Of a DNA stretch of 10,497 nt, positions 1 to 6,895 are shown piece after piece (position 1 is the stretch's first letter; every line of letters begins with the position of its first letter). Made by a program: the position numbers and the translations under genes. The DNA lies in the NCBI GenBank assembly GCA_031265635.1, contig JAISCK010000123.1, positions 1 to 10,497 on the forward strand, in the 5' to 3' direction. The notes under the pieces were generated by a model. It was given only the letters and a program-made list of their open reading frames with translations. It was not told the origin of the DNA and searched no databases. This stretch comes from Spirochaetaceae bacterium (GTDB taxonomy: Bacteria; Spirochaetota; Spirochaetia; Treponematales; Breznakiellaceae).

Positions 1-2
1 AG

Positions 3-42
3 AACAACATACCCTGCGCCATTCAGGGCGGGGTATGTTGTT
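3..42 (-). terminator. Hairpin downstream of the PH-like membrane protein gene
   Basis: Perfect 12-bp arms AACAACATACCC (3-14) and GGGTATGTTGTT (31-42), extended inward by a G-U and two further pairs, enclose a short loop. The structure lies 14 nt past the stop codon of the minus-strand gene ending at 57, the right place for a transcription end. The distal arm on the minus strand is T-rich, but the window stops before any U tract could be seen. On the plus strand the hairpin is followed by a T-rich stretch, so it could also end a plus-strand gene to the left of the window. Confidence 0.5.
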
Positions 43-56
43 TATATTGAGCAAGC

Positions 57-557
57 CTATTCATCCGCGATTTGTTCTTTCTGTAATCGTTCAATAAGAA
101 TATTATACCCCCTGCAATTCCAGTCAACTTTGAATGTACATTTGTTTCCCGAATATGCTTTAATCCATTGTTGGGATTTAATTTTTATTTTTGTTATATT
201 TTGAATTTCATACTGTTTTTTAATCCCGATAAAGGGACAGTATGTTATTTGTTCATTATTGATTTCTAATTTCCATGTTGCGCAATATATTGCTAAACCA
301 AGTCCAAATAAAAAAAATAAAGATAAACCAAGATAAACCCACCATGCCGCCGTATCATTTGAAAAAAATATCGCAAGTACAAGAAAACCAAAAAAGACAA
401 TCGCGCAAATTATTCCAACAACTAAAAATATTTTCGATTGAGTAACAGTAAAATGGTCCAAATCCATGTTTTTTTCCGCGGCTTTTACTTCCCGTCTTGT
501 CGCGTAAAAGAGGATAAATACTAATATCGGTATAATTATATAAATAATGTGACCCAT
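57..557 (-). CDS. Small membrane protein with C-terminal PH-like domain (DUF6560-like)
   Basis: The protein has 166 residues. It has three hydrophobic segments, at about residues 3-19, 43-64 and 71-93, and then a soluble C-terminal domain (about 95-163) rich in alternating strand-like residues. The pattern W-x-L-x-I, then I-T-Y, G-I-K-K and I-T-K-I-K-I-K resembles bacterial PH-like domains fused to membrane helices, such as DUF6560 of Firmicutes; that family name is from memory. The function is unknown. I chose the ATG at 557 because AGGAGA lies 5 nt before it; a TTG at 632 would add 25 residues that lack membrane character and have no ribosome site. The gene is visibly more A+T-rich than everything else in the window and has hairpins on both sides, so it may be a recent acquisition. 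It lies 97 bp downstream of hppA on the same strand, and I see no good promoter of its own. Confidence 0.72.
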   Translation of the reverse strand: MGHIIYIIIPILVFILFYATRREVKAAEKNMDLDHFTVTQSKIFLVVGIICAIVFFGFLVLAIFFSNDTAAWWVYLGLSLFFLFGLGLAIYCATWKLEINNEQITYCPFIGIKKQYEIQNITKIKIKSQQWIKAYSGNKCTFKVDWNCRGYNILIERLQKEQIADE

Positions 558-596
558 TGTTTTCTCCTGTGGTGTTCCTGACCCTGAAACGGTAAC

Positions 597-636
597 AGGC
601 TTGTCCGGCAACCCGTCTGGATTCCCGAACAAGCCT
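597..636 (-). terminator. Hairpin between hppA and the next gene
   Basis: Arms at 597-608 (AGGCTTGTCCGG) and 625-636 (CCGAACAAGCCT) pair over 12 positions with one G-U wobble and leave a 16-nt loop. On the minus strand the hairpin starts 18 nt after the hppA stop codon and ends 39 nt before the start of the downstream gene. No U tract follows on that strand, so it is not a canonical intrinsic terminator. It could instead protect the hppA 3' end, be a processing site, or cause partial termination. Confidence 0.4.
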
Positions 637-654
637 TAGTATTCTTTACAAATT

Positions 655-2769
655 CTAAAAAATCGAAAACTTGAGTATGATACCCGCGAAGACAATGGAC
701 ACCATGGAAAGCAGCTTGATAAGTATATTGATTGAAGGTCCTGAAGTGTCCTTAAAGGGATCACCCACGGTGTCGCCTACTACGGCCGCCTTGTGGGGAT
801 CGGAACCCTTGCCGCCGTGTACACCCGATTCAATATGCTTCTTCGCGTTATCCCACGCGCCGCCGGCATTGGCCATCATTATGGCAAGCACAAAGCCCGA
901 TGTCGTGGCCCCGGCAAGCATACCCGCCACGCCGTTTACACCGAGGACCATGCCCACCACTATGGGAGAAACAATGCCCATGAGCGCCGGGGCTATCATT
1001 TCCTTCTGGGCGCCCCTGGTACAAATGTCCACGCATGTCGCGTAATCCGCGTCAGCCGTGCCTTCCATAAGGCCCGGAATCTCCCTGAACTGCCTGCGCA
1101 CTTCATACACAATGTTCTGGGCGGCCCGGCCTACGGCCCGCATGGTCATGGCCGAGAACAGGAAGGGCAGCATGGTTCCCATAAAAAGCCCGATAAGCAC
1201 CGGGGGATTCACGATAGAAAGGTCGAACAAAAAGTCCGGCGCTTTCAGTTTTATTTCGTCGATGTAGGCCACAATCAGGGCAAGGGCGGTAAGCGCCGCG
1301 GAGCCTATGGCAAAACCTTTGCCGGTGGCCGCCGTGGTGTTTCCCAGCGAATCAAGGGCGTCGGTGCGCTCCCGGACAGCGGCTGAAAGGCGGGACATTT
1401 CCGCTATGCCGCCGGCGTTATCCGCCACAGGACCGTAGGCGTCGGTAGCCAGGGTGATACCCAGGGTGGACAGCATGCCTACCGCGGAAATGCCGACTCC
1501 GTAAAGGCCCTGGGAAAAATTCGCCGCGCCGCCTGACGCGAAAAAACTTACCAGGACGGATATGCCGACAATGACAACCGGCAGAAACGTTGACAGCATA
1601 CCAAGCGAAATACCGCCGATGATGATTGTGGCCGCGCCGGTCAGGCTCGCGCCCGAAAGTTCCTGGGTGGGCTTATAGGAAGAAGAGGTAAAATATTCGG
1701 TAAAAAATCCGATGAGAACCCCCGCAAAGAGGCCCGAAAGAACCGCGGCATACACGCCCATGCGCTCGGGGTACTGGGCGCAGTCCAGGGCAAAGTAAAT
1801 GACCGGGAAAGACGCGATGATGATAAGGGCCGATGAAATATAGGTTCCCCGGCGAAGGGCCCCCAGGAGCAGGCGCTGGTCGGTCTTTTCCCCGCAGCGC
1901 ACAAAAAAGGTTCCTATTATCGAAGCCAGGGTTCCTACCGAGGCAAGCATCATGGGAACGGCGGCACCGCCAAAATTGTAGCCCGCGGCAACCGCGAGCG
2001 CTATGGTCGCCACAATGGAACCCACATAGGATTCGTAGAGGTCCGCTCCCATGCCCGCCACGTCGCCCACATTGTCGCCTACGTTATCGGCGATAACCGC
2101 CGGATTACGTGGGTCGTCTTCGGGAATGCCAGCCTCGACCTTGCCGACAAGGTCCGCTCCCACATCGGCGGCCTTGGTAAAAATACCGCCGCCTACGCGG
2201 GCAAAAAGCGCCATGCTGGACGCCCCCATGCCAAAGGTAAGCATCGCCGAAGAAATGGCGTTTATCTGGAGGGCGCTGTCTCTGGCAAGGTTCGCGTAGA
2301 AGACATACTTCAAAAGGAAAAACCATATAGACAGGTCCAGAAGACCCAGCCCTATAACGGTAAAACCCATAACCGAACCGGCGGAAAAAGCAACCCTGAG
2401 GCCCCTGTTCAAACTTTCAGAAGAAGCCTGGGCGGTCCGGGCATTGGCCGCGGTGGCGATCCTCATGCCGATAAAACCCGAAAGGCCGGAAAAGAAGCCC
2501 CCGGTGATAAAGGCAAAGGGAACAAAGGGGGTAAGAAAGCCCAGAAAGGCCATGACTCCCAGCACCGCAAACATAAACACAAAGAAAATGCCCACTCCGG
2601 TGTACTGCCTTTTGAGGTAGGCGTTGGCGCCTTTCCGTATGGAAGCGGAAATCTTTATCATCAGTTCCGACCCCTGAGAAAAGCCCAATACTTTTCTGGC
2701 CTGATAAAAGGCAAAAATCAGCGCCAAAATAGATCCAACAGGTACAAAGAGAAAAAACTTCTCAGCCAT
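655..2769 (-). CDS. hppA: Membrane-bound K+-dependent pyrophosphatase (probable Na+ pump)
   Basis: The protein has 704 residues, the usual family length, with about 16 hydrophobic segments. It hydrolyses cytoplasmic pyrophosphate and uses the energy to export Na+ or H+ across the inner membrane. All signatures are present: DVGADLVGKVE (202-212), the DNVGDNVGDVAGMGADLYES block (228-247) with the conserved Glu at 246, and GDTVGDPFKDTSGPS (665-679). The motif after GNTT (476-479) continues with Ala and then Gly at 483; K+-independent enzymes have Lys at the Ala position. This marks the K+-dependent class, and together with Glu246 it favours Na+ transport, but the ion is inferred. I chose the ATG at 2769, preceded by AGGAGG at a short 4-nt spacing. 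A TTG at 2796, in frame and with its own AGGAGG 6 nt upstream, would add nine residues. The gap to the upstream PEGA gene is 109 nt, so hppA may have its own promoter; TAAAAT at 2818-2823 is a candidate -10 without a convincing -35. Confidence 0.96.
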   Translation of the reverse strand: MAEKFFLFVPVGSILALIFAFYQARKVLGFSQGSELMIKISASIRKGANAYLKRQYTGVGIFFVFMFAVLGVMAFLGFLTPFVPFAFITGGFFSGLSGFIGMRIATAANARTAQASSESLNRGLRVAFSAGSVMGFTVIGLGLLDLSIWFFLLKYVFYANLARDSALQINAISSAMLTFGMGASSMALFARVGGGIFTKAADVGADLVGKVEAGIPEDDPRNPAVIADNVGDNVGDVAGMGADLYESYVGSIVATIALAVAAGYNFGGAAVPMMLASVGTLASIIGTFFVRCGEKTDQRLLLGALRRGTYISSALIIIASFPVIYFALDCAQYPERMGVYAAVLSGLFAGVLIGFFTEYFTSSSYKPTQELSGASLTGAATIIIGGISLGMLSTFLPVVIVGISVLVSFFASGGAANFSQGLYGVGISAVGMLSTLGITLATDAYGPVADNAGGIAEMSRLSAAVRERTDALDSLGNTTAATGKGFAIGSAALTALALIVAYIDEIKLKAPDFLFDLSIVNPPVLIGLFMGTMLPFLFSAMTMRAVGRAAQNIVYEVRRQFREIPGLMEGTADADYATCVDICTRGAQKEMIAPALMGIVSPIVVGMVLGVNGVAGMLAGATTSGFVLAIMMANAGGAWDNAKKHIESGVHGGKGSDPHKAAVVGDTVGDPFKDTSGPSINILIKLLSMVSIVFAGIILKFSIF

Positions 2770-2784
2770 ATATCCTCCTGTTTT

Positions 2785-2808
2785 GAGGACGGTCAAGCCG
2801 CTCCTCCT
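2785..2808 (-). promoter_or_regulatory. hppA leader hairpin with upstream SD and TTG start
   Basis: On the minus strand an AGGAGG (2808-2803) lies 6 nt before a TTG (2796-2794) that is in frame with hppA. The second AGGAGG (2779-2774) precedes the ATG at 2769. GAGGA (2806-2802) plus CGG (2800-2798) pairs with CCG (2792-2790) plus TCCTC (2789-2785). This places part of the first ribosome site in the stem and the TTG in the loop. The first site may therefore be masked, be an alternative start, or act as a standby ribosome site. The sequence elements are seen directly; the regulatory meaning is inferred. Confidence 0.4.
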
Positions 2809-2878
2809 GGCTAAACTATTTTACACCTGCCCCGGAAAATTTGCACTAAAATTTGAAAGTCCAAAGGGGAATCGAACC

Positions 2879-4426
2879 CTAGTTTATCACTCCTATGCCT
2901 ATGCCGCCGTAGAAACCCCGGCGGGAGGATTCAAACCAGACGCCGCCCGAAAGGCTGAACACCACCATGGACGGAAAAAATTTGATTTCCCCGCCGGCCA
3001 TGACCCGCCGGGGGGAACCGAAAGGAGACTCGGCGCGCAGCGAAAGCCCGGCGCTCAGGGGAGAACGGCGGAACGCCAGGCCGCCTGAAACAACGCCGAG
3101 AGGGCTTTTTGACAGTTCCCTGAACCACAGGGCCGGAACAAGAAGCAGGCTGACCGTGGTTTTGGCAAACAGGCGGTCCGATTCAACAGAAAAGGGAAGA
3201 AAGAACTCGGTGCCCGAAGGAAGCCCAAAGGGGCTCAGTTCTTCCCCGTCAGAAAAGCCGTAACGCAGCCCCAGGGCAAGACCCAGCGGGGCGGTCCGGC
3301 CTCCCGCGCCGAGTATGCCCAGCTTGAGCGAAAGCCCCGGAGAAAAAGGCGTCTTTCCCTCAAAGCGGGGCGTCATGTTTACCGCGGCGCCTATTTCAAG
3401 ACGCTCAAAGACGCTTGCGCTGAGGGAGACGGCAAAGGGCAGGGACTGCCAGGCTTCCTCACGGACAGGCTTGCCGAAAAGCATGGTTCCCTCTACCTGC
3501 CAGGAAGGGGGCGGATTGAGACGGGCGCCGGGCGCCCAGCTCAGGCCCGGTACGGCGGCGCTTGTCTGGGAAGGAATAATATGAAAGGAAGAATCCAGTT
3601 CCGCTTCAAGGGCGGCGCTTACAGCGGTCCCGGCCGGGTCCTCCGCCTCGATCCGCAGGGTATAGCTTCCGTCGGGAAGTATATTCCCCTTCTGGTCCCT
3701 GCCGTCCCAGGATACGGACTGGGACCATGTTGTAAAGGGCCCCAGTTCCCGGCGAAAGCGTGTCTGCCCCTCATGGTCCAGGACAAGGAAGGTCCCCCTG
3801 CCCGGGGCGCTGACTTCAAACGAGAAGGTCGTACTTCCCAGGCTGCCGGAATCGTCCGGATTAAAACGCCGGCGGCCCGGGCTGACGGAACGTATGCCGA
3901 AGGGCGCCGGGGAAAAAACCGCCTCCAGGACCCTGGTCTCCCTGGCTTTGACATACACGACAGCGTATACATCCTCCCAGCCAAAGGCCCGCACGCGCAC
4001 CGAGTGGCTGCCCTCATTGAGGGCAAGAACAGGGCCCGGCATGAGTACGCCGTCAACATAGACGAGGGGGTTAAGAGGAAGCTCCCCGGCCCCCGAAGAC
4101 CTGACGCGCAGCAAAAGGTTTCCGGCGGCCTTTTCCATGTTCAGGGATATTGAAAGCCGCCCCTCCCTGGGTACGGTTACCCGCAGTTCCCGGTCAAAAT
4201 AGCCTTCTTTGGAAAGCCGTATTGTATATGAGGCGGCGGGAAGCACCGGCAGCACAAGGGGCGTTATGCCTTCTTTTATGCCGTCAAGGTATACGGACGC
4301 TCCCGGAGGATCGCTTGCCACCGCGAGGCCCGTACCTTCAAGCTGTTGAATCGTATCGCCGCTGACCGAAAGGGGCCAGAGCCCCATGCCGAGAACAAGA
4401 AGGCTTGCCCGGAACAGGATATTCAA
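2879..4426 (-). CDS. PEGA-domain envelope protein with FlgD-like and C-terminal barrel-like regions
   Basis: The protein has 515 residues. A signal peptide (about 1-23) is followed by a clear PEGA repeat at about 33-95 (DPPGASVYLDG, then GITPL and a GY motif). A second, weaker PEGA-like unit spans about 103-169 with YVDG. A FlgD-like Ig domain follows at about 200-265, with the typical SWDGRDQKGNILPDGSYTLRI stretch around 239-259. From about 310 to the end the chain alternates polar and hydrophobic residues with many Gly and aromatic residues, as in outer-membrane strands. I infer an outer-membrane or surface protein, perhaps peptidoglycan- or polysaccharide-binding; no enzymatic motif is seen. 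The start is a TTG, the only in-frame start before Met14 that keeps the signal peptide. No ribosome site is visible, so translation may depend on coupling to the phosphatase gene, whose stop is 15 nt upstream in the same frame. Confidence 0.8.
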   Translation of the reverse strand: MNILFRASLLVLGMGLWPLSVSGDTIQQLEGTGLAVASDPPGASVYLDGIKEGITPLVLPVLPAASYTIRLSKEGYFDRELRVTVPREGRLSISLNMEKAAGNLLLRVRSSGAGELPLNPLVYVDGVLMPGPVLALNEGSHSVRVRAFGWEDVYAVVYVKARETRVLEAVFSPAPFGIRSVSPGRRRFNPDDSGSLGSTTFSFEVSAPGRGTFLVLDHEGQTRFRRELGPFTTWSQSVSWDGRDQKGNILPDGSYTLRIEAEDPAGTAVSAALEAELDSSFHIIPSQTSAAVPGLSWAPGARLNPPPSWQVEGTMLFGKPVREEAWQSLPFAVSLSASVFERLEIGAAVNMTPRFEGKTPFSPGLSLKLGILGAGGRTAPLGLALGLRYGFSDGEELSPFGLPSGTEFFLPFSVESDRLFAKTTVSLLLVPALWFRELSKSPLGVVSGGLAFRRSPLSAGLSLRAESPFGSPRRVMAGGEIKFFPSMVVFSLSGGVWFESSRRGFYGGIGIGVIN

Positions 4427-4441
4427 GAGAAAACCCGAAAA

Positions 4442-5227
4442 TTAGGGCTTCCAGGCTTCAATCGCGTCAAGGCGCGCCTGGGCTTTTTCCTTGGCAGAGA
4501 GGCCGTAATACCCGTCCCTGATGGCCGACTCAAAGGTCCCGTATACCGAATTGGGCAGCACAAGCCAGTAGACGCCGAATTTTTCGATCTGGGAATCAAC
4601 CCAGGTACGCCGCTCCGTGTCGGGCCACCTTCGGGTAAAACTTTCAAAATCCTCAAGACTGTCCCCGGCAAGAAGCACTATCTCATAGCCCTGGGAACGT
4701 ATGGCCCCAAGCCTGGGAGCCTTGTCGGAAGTATCTTCCTGAAGCATCACATGGTCCTGGTCCGCGTTGGGAAAGCCCAGGTCTTTCAGGTTGCTTATGG
4801 TGCTGCCGGTAGTTGACGCCGGCCGGTTGGAAACATAGTACACTTCTATGCCTCTGGCGCTGAGAAAATTGGCAAAATCAAGGGACCCCGGAACCGCCGG
4901 GGCCGAAGCGGCATTACACCACTGTTCCCAGGCTTCGGCGCTCCAGGGCTTGCCTGACACGACCATCCAGGCGGCGTACTTGCTGTTGTCCAGCACGGTC
5001 TCGTCAATATCAAGAACCGCCGCGGTTCTTCCCTGCCCGGAAAGGGTCATGACGTATTCCTTGCCGCTGTTAAAAGCCTGGTAGCAAAGGGCCGGATATT
5101 CCCCTGACTGCTGCTGCCAGACTATTCCCATCACCAGATCGCGGTTATAGTTGGCGGAAGCGCAGCCTGTCAAAAAGGACAGAACCAACAGCCCCGCGAT
5201 AACCAGAACAGAATATTTTTTCCGCAT
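4442..5227 (-). CDS. 5'-nucleotidase/acid phosphatase lipoprotein, e(P4) family (class C, HAD)
   Basis: The protein has 261 residues. An N-terminal signal with lipobox LTGC (Cys22) predicts a lipid-anchored protein facing the periplasm or surface. HAD motif I is DIDET (nucleophile Asp73, acid/base Asp75), motif II is the SNR at 133-135, a Lys at 169 fits motif III, and GDSLEDF (188-194) supplies the metal-binding acids of motif IV. Family members remove phosphate from nucleoside monophosphates; the Haemophilus e(P4) protein does so on NMN during NAD uptake. The substrate here is not known. The ATG at 5227 has GGAGG 5 nt upstream and a good promoter at 5246-5274, giving a leader of about 12 nt. 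The gene is the first of a probable pair with the PEGA protein gene 15 nt downstream. Confidence 0.93.
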   Translation of the reverse strand: MRKKYSVLVIAGLLVLSFLTGCASANYNRDLVMGIVWQQQSGEYPALCYQAFNSGKEYVMTLSGQGRTAAVLDIDETVLDNSKYAAWMVVSGKPWSAEAWEQWCNAASAPAVPGSLDFANFLSARGIEVYYVSNRPASTTGSTISNLKDLGFPNADQDHVMLQEDTSDKAPRLGAIRSQGYEIVLLAGDSLEDFESFTRRWPDTERRTWVDSQIEKFGVYWLVLPNSVYGTFESAIRDGYYGLSAKEKAQARLDAIEAWKP

Positions 5228-5245
5228 ATACGCCTCCAGGATTCA

Positions 5246-5274
5246 AGTATACTCCGCTTTTCCCGCTAAGGCAA
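5246..5274 (-). promoter_or_regulatory. Sigma-70-like promoter of the acid phosphatase/PEGA genes
   Basis: On the minus strand TTGCCT (5274-5269, four of six consensus bases) is separated by 17 nt from TATACT (5251-5246, five of six). The expected transcription start is near 5239, leaving about 12 nt that contain GGAGG before the ATG at 5227. Confidence 0.6.
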
Positions 5275-5327
5275 TTACGGCAGGACGCAAAGATTCCCCA
5301 GGGCCCCCGGCGTTATTTGGGAACGGC

Positions 5328-5954
5328 TTACCATTCGCGGGGGTGATAGCTGCCTTTCGGTTCGGTAATGGCAAAGGTGTCGCCTGAAGGCTCAATCACA
5401 TACAGCCCCTTTTTAAGGGCGGCGATCTTTTCGCTTTCGCTGAAAACCACCCCGGCGACGGCGCCCAGGTATACGCGCCTGTCGTCATGCAAATCGGCGT
5501 AGGTACGCAGTTTTCCCATTCGCTCAATGTGGCCGTTTATGTCGTCACTGTTGGGCTTGGTTTTGATCTCGACGGCCATCACCTTGTCGCCGTTTTCCAG
5601 GAGCGCGTCAACTTCCAAAAACAGGTTATGCTTCCTGTCCTTGATTTCGGTGCGGTTTGCCCTGGTAAAGGTAAAGCCCAGTTCTTCGAATTTCGCTACC
5701 AGGTTGGGGATAATCATATATTCAACCATTTCGCCGAAACGATTGGTAATCGCCCCGACCCGCCGGTCGGTTTCCTTCATTTGCTCCCGGAGTTTCTCGT
5801 CCGCGGCTTCCATCCGCCTGTCGGTTTCTTTCATCTGTTGGGAGGTTTCTTTTATTAGCCGGTCAGTTTCCTCCATCCGCCGGTTGGATTCTTGTATGGC
5901 TGCCCAGACCTTCTCGAAGGTCAGCCCCTCTCCTGTTGCCTGTGTTGTCTCCAT
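5328..5954 (-). CDS. Coiled-coil protein with PD-(D/E)XK nuclease-like domain (DUF3782-like)
   Basis: The protein has 208 residues. Residues about 14-80 form a charged coiled coil made of seven-residue units such as MKETDRR, MEETDRL and IKETSQQ. The C-terminal half contains LFLEVDALL (Asp116) followed by VEIK (Glu129, Lys131), the core pattern of the PD-(D/E)XK nuclease fold, and then a helix with DDINGHIERMGKLR. It resembles the DUF3782 group, often present in several copies per genome in some bacteria; its role is unknown. I chose the ATG at 5954 because AGGGG lies 7 nt upstream; an in-frame start at 6026 would add 24 residues with no sign of a domain. The gene lies 77 nt downstream of radC and ends 100 nt before the phosphatase gene, with a weak GC-rich hairpin (5298-5310) after the stop. 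Nuclease activity is not shown by the sequence alone. Confidence 0.85.
   Translation of the reverse strand: METTQATGEGLTFEKVWAAIQESNRRMEETDRLIKETSQQMKETDRRMEAADEKLREQMKETDRRVGAITNRFGEMVEYMIIPNLVAKFEELGFTFTRANRTEIKDRKHNLFLEVDALLENGDKVMAVEIKTKPNSDDINGHIERMGKLRTYADLHDDRRVYLGAVAGVVFSESEKIAALKKGLYVIEPSGDTFAITEPKGSYHPREW
5757..5876 (-). repeat. Degenerate 21-bp (seven-residue) repeats within the coiled coil
   Basis: Within the gene at 5328-5954, units encoding variants of M-K-E-T-D-R-R recur: MEETDRL, IKETSQQ, MKETDRR, MEAADEK with a four-residue interruption, and MKETDRR again. At the DNA level the plus strand shows recurring GGTC(A/G)GTTTC and similar TCGGTTTC blocks. The pattern suggests growth by unit duplication. 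Confidence 0.7.
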
Positions 5955-5973
5955 AATATAACCCCTATAGTAA

Positions 5974-6001
5974 AATATACCGCATTCCCGCCCTGTGGAA
6001 A
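5974..6001 (-). promoter_or_regulatory. Weak candidate promoter of the coiled-coil nuclease-like gene
   Basis: On the minus strand TTTCCA (6001-5996) is 16 nt from TATATT (5979-5974), with the predicted start about 13 nt before the ATG at 5954. The -35 match is poor. A GC-rich inverted repeat (CCGCCC 5988-5993, GGGCGG 6011-6016) overlaps the region and could end radC transcription, although no U run follows closely. Confidence 0.3.
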
Positions 6002-6030
6002 AGCCGCGGCGGGCGGTTGTGTCCAATGCC

Positions 6031-6807
6031 TCACGCGGTACCTTGCGGCATTACATAAGGAACCGGGGGAGCATTGTCCTTTTCCGAAAGTCTTCCGCTC
6101 TGGACAAAACTGTAATAGCCGGTTTCCGAAAAAATCACATGGTCAAGAAAACGTATGCCCAGTATTTTGGCGGCGGCGGCGAGCTGGCTGGTGATTTCCT
6201 CGTCTTCTGTTGAGGGACTAAGCTGTCCTGACGGATGATTGTGGGCCACGATAACCGCGCTGGCCCGGTCCGACAGGGGATCGGAGAAGACCTCTCTGGG
6301 ATGCACCATGGTCTTGTTTACCAGTCCCAGGGTAACCATTCTGACGGCAATCAGTTCATGGGCGCCGTTAAGGGAAAGGCAGAGAAACTGCTCCTGCTTC
6401 CGGTCGGCATAGTGCCGTATGAGGGTAAAGGCGTCGGAAGGGTGGTTTATCCTGCTTCCTGTCGGACCCCAGCGCCGCCTGCCGAATTCCAGCATGGCCA
6501 GTATGGTTCCGGCCTTGGACGCGCCCAGCCCGCCCAGGCCGGCCAGATCCTGAATGGACGGCATACCCTTGATACAGTCAAGGTACTTGAGCAGTTCCCG
6601 GGCCAGGACAAGGACATTTTTTCCCCTGATACCGCTGTTGAGGATCACCGCGAGAAGATCCCCGTCTGACAGGGACGACGGACCGTATTGGCCCAGCCTT
6701 TCCCTGGGACGTTCCGGCAGGGGTATACCGGCAATACCCGTACAAACCCGGGAGTTGTAACTGAAATTCTGTTCCTCCGCCGCTTCGGCGTGTGTGTGTT
6801 TCTCCAT
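6031..6807 (-). CDS. radC: RadC family JAMM/MPN-domain protein
   Basis: The protein has 258 residues, slightly longer than average RadC. The N-terminal part (about 28-60) has the family's PRERL and LSDGDLLAVILNSG pattern. A helix-hairpin-helix segment follows at about 85-105 (DLAGLGGLGASKA). The C-terminal JAMM domain is intact: Glu172 (HPREVF), then HNHPSG with His189 and His191, and Asp202 as the third zinc ligand. RadC proteins were once linked to DNA repair in E. coli, but that role has been withdrawn and the biochemical function is unclear; many lie in mobile or defence regions. The C-terminal tail after about 242 is unusual in composition (NAPPVPYVMPQGTA). The start ATG has GAGG only 2 nt upstream, so the ribosome site is poor, but an in-frame stop upstream rules out a longer start. 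The gene is divergent from the glucosaminidase-like lipoprotein, with 88 nt between. Confidence 0.94.
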   Translation of the reverse strand: MEKHTHAEAAEEQNFSYNSRVCTGIAGIPLPERPRERLGQYGPSSLSDGDLLAVILNSGIRGKNVLVLARELLKYLDCIKGMPSIQDLAGLGGLGASKAGTILAMLEFGRRRWGPTGSRINHPSDAFTLIRHYADRKQEQFLCLSLNGAHELIAVRMVTLGLVNKTMVHPREVFSDPLSDRASAVIVAHNHPSGQLSPSTEDEEITSQLAAAAKILGIRFLDHVIFSETGYYSFVQSGRLSEKDNAPPVPYVMPQGTA

Positions 6808-6895
6808 ACCCTCTATACGGCTTGATCGTGGAAAATGCTTTTATTCCGGGAAAAATTCCTTCAATATGAATGAAAGGACATCCGATACAGATGAT

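Noticed and set aside
2866..2880. tRNA T-arm-like sequence (GGGTTCGATTCCC) on the minus strand next to the PEGA gene stop
   Set aside because: Only the loop and three stem pairs fit; no acceptor, anticodon or D arm can be formed, and the upstream part is coding. It is probably chance.
3581..4153. 190-codon plus-strand open frame within the PEGA gene
   Set aside because: It lies fully inside a gene with recognisable PEGA and FlgD-like motifs, with biased composition (Pro, Gly, Arg) typical of a shadow frame.
5298..5310. GC-rich hairpin after the coiled-coil nuclease-like gene, considered as a terminator
   Set aside because: The stem is only five pairs with a G-U and is followed by no more than three T, so it is not listed as a terminator.
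6790..6800. Short GT repeat near the radC start, considered as a phase-variation tract
   Set aside because: Only four to five units long, too short to be a convincing slippage tract; it simply encodes HTHA.
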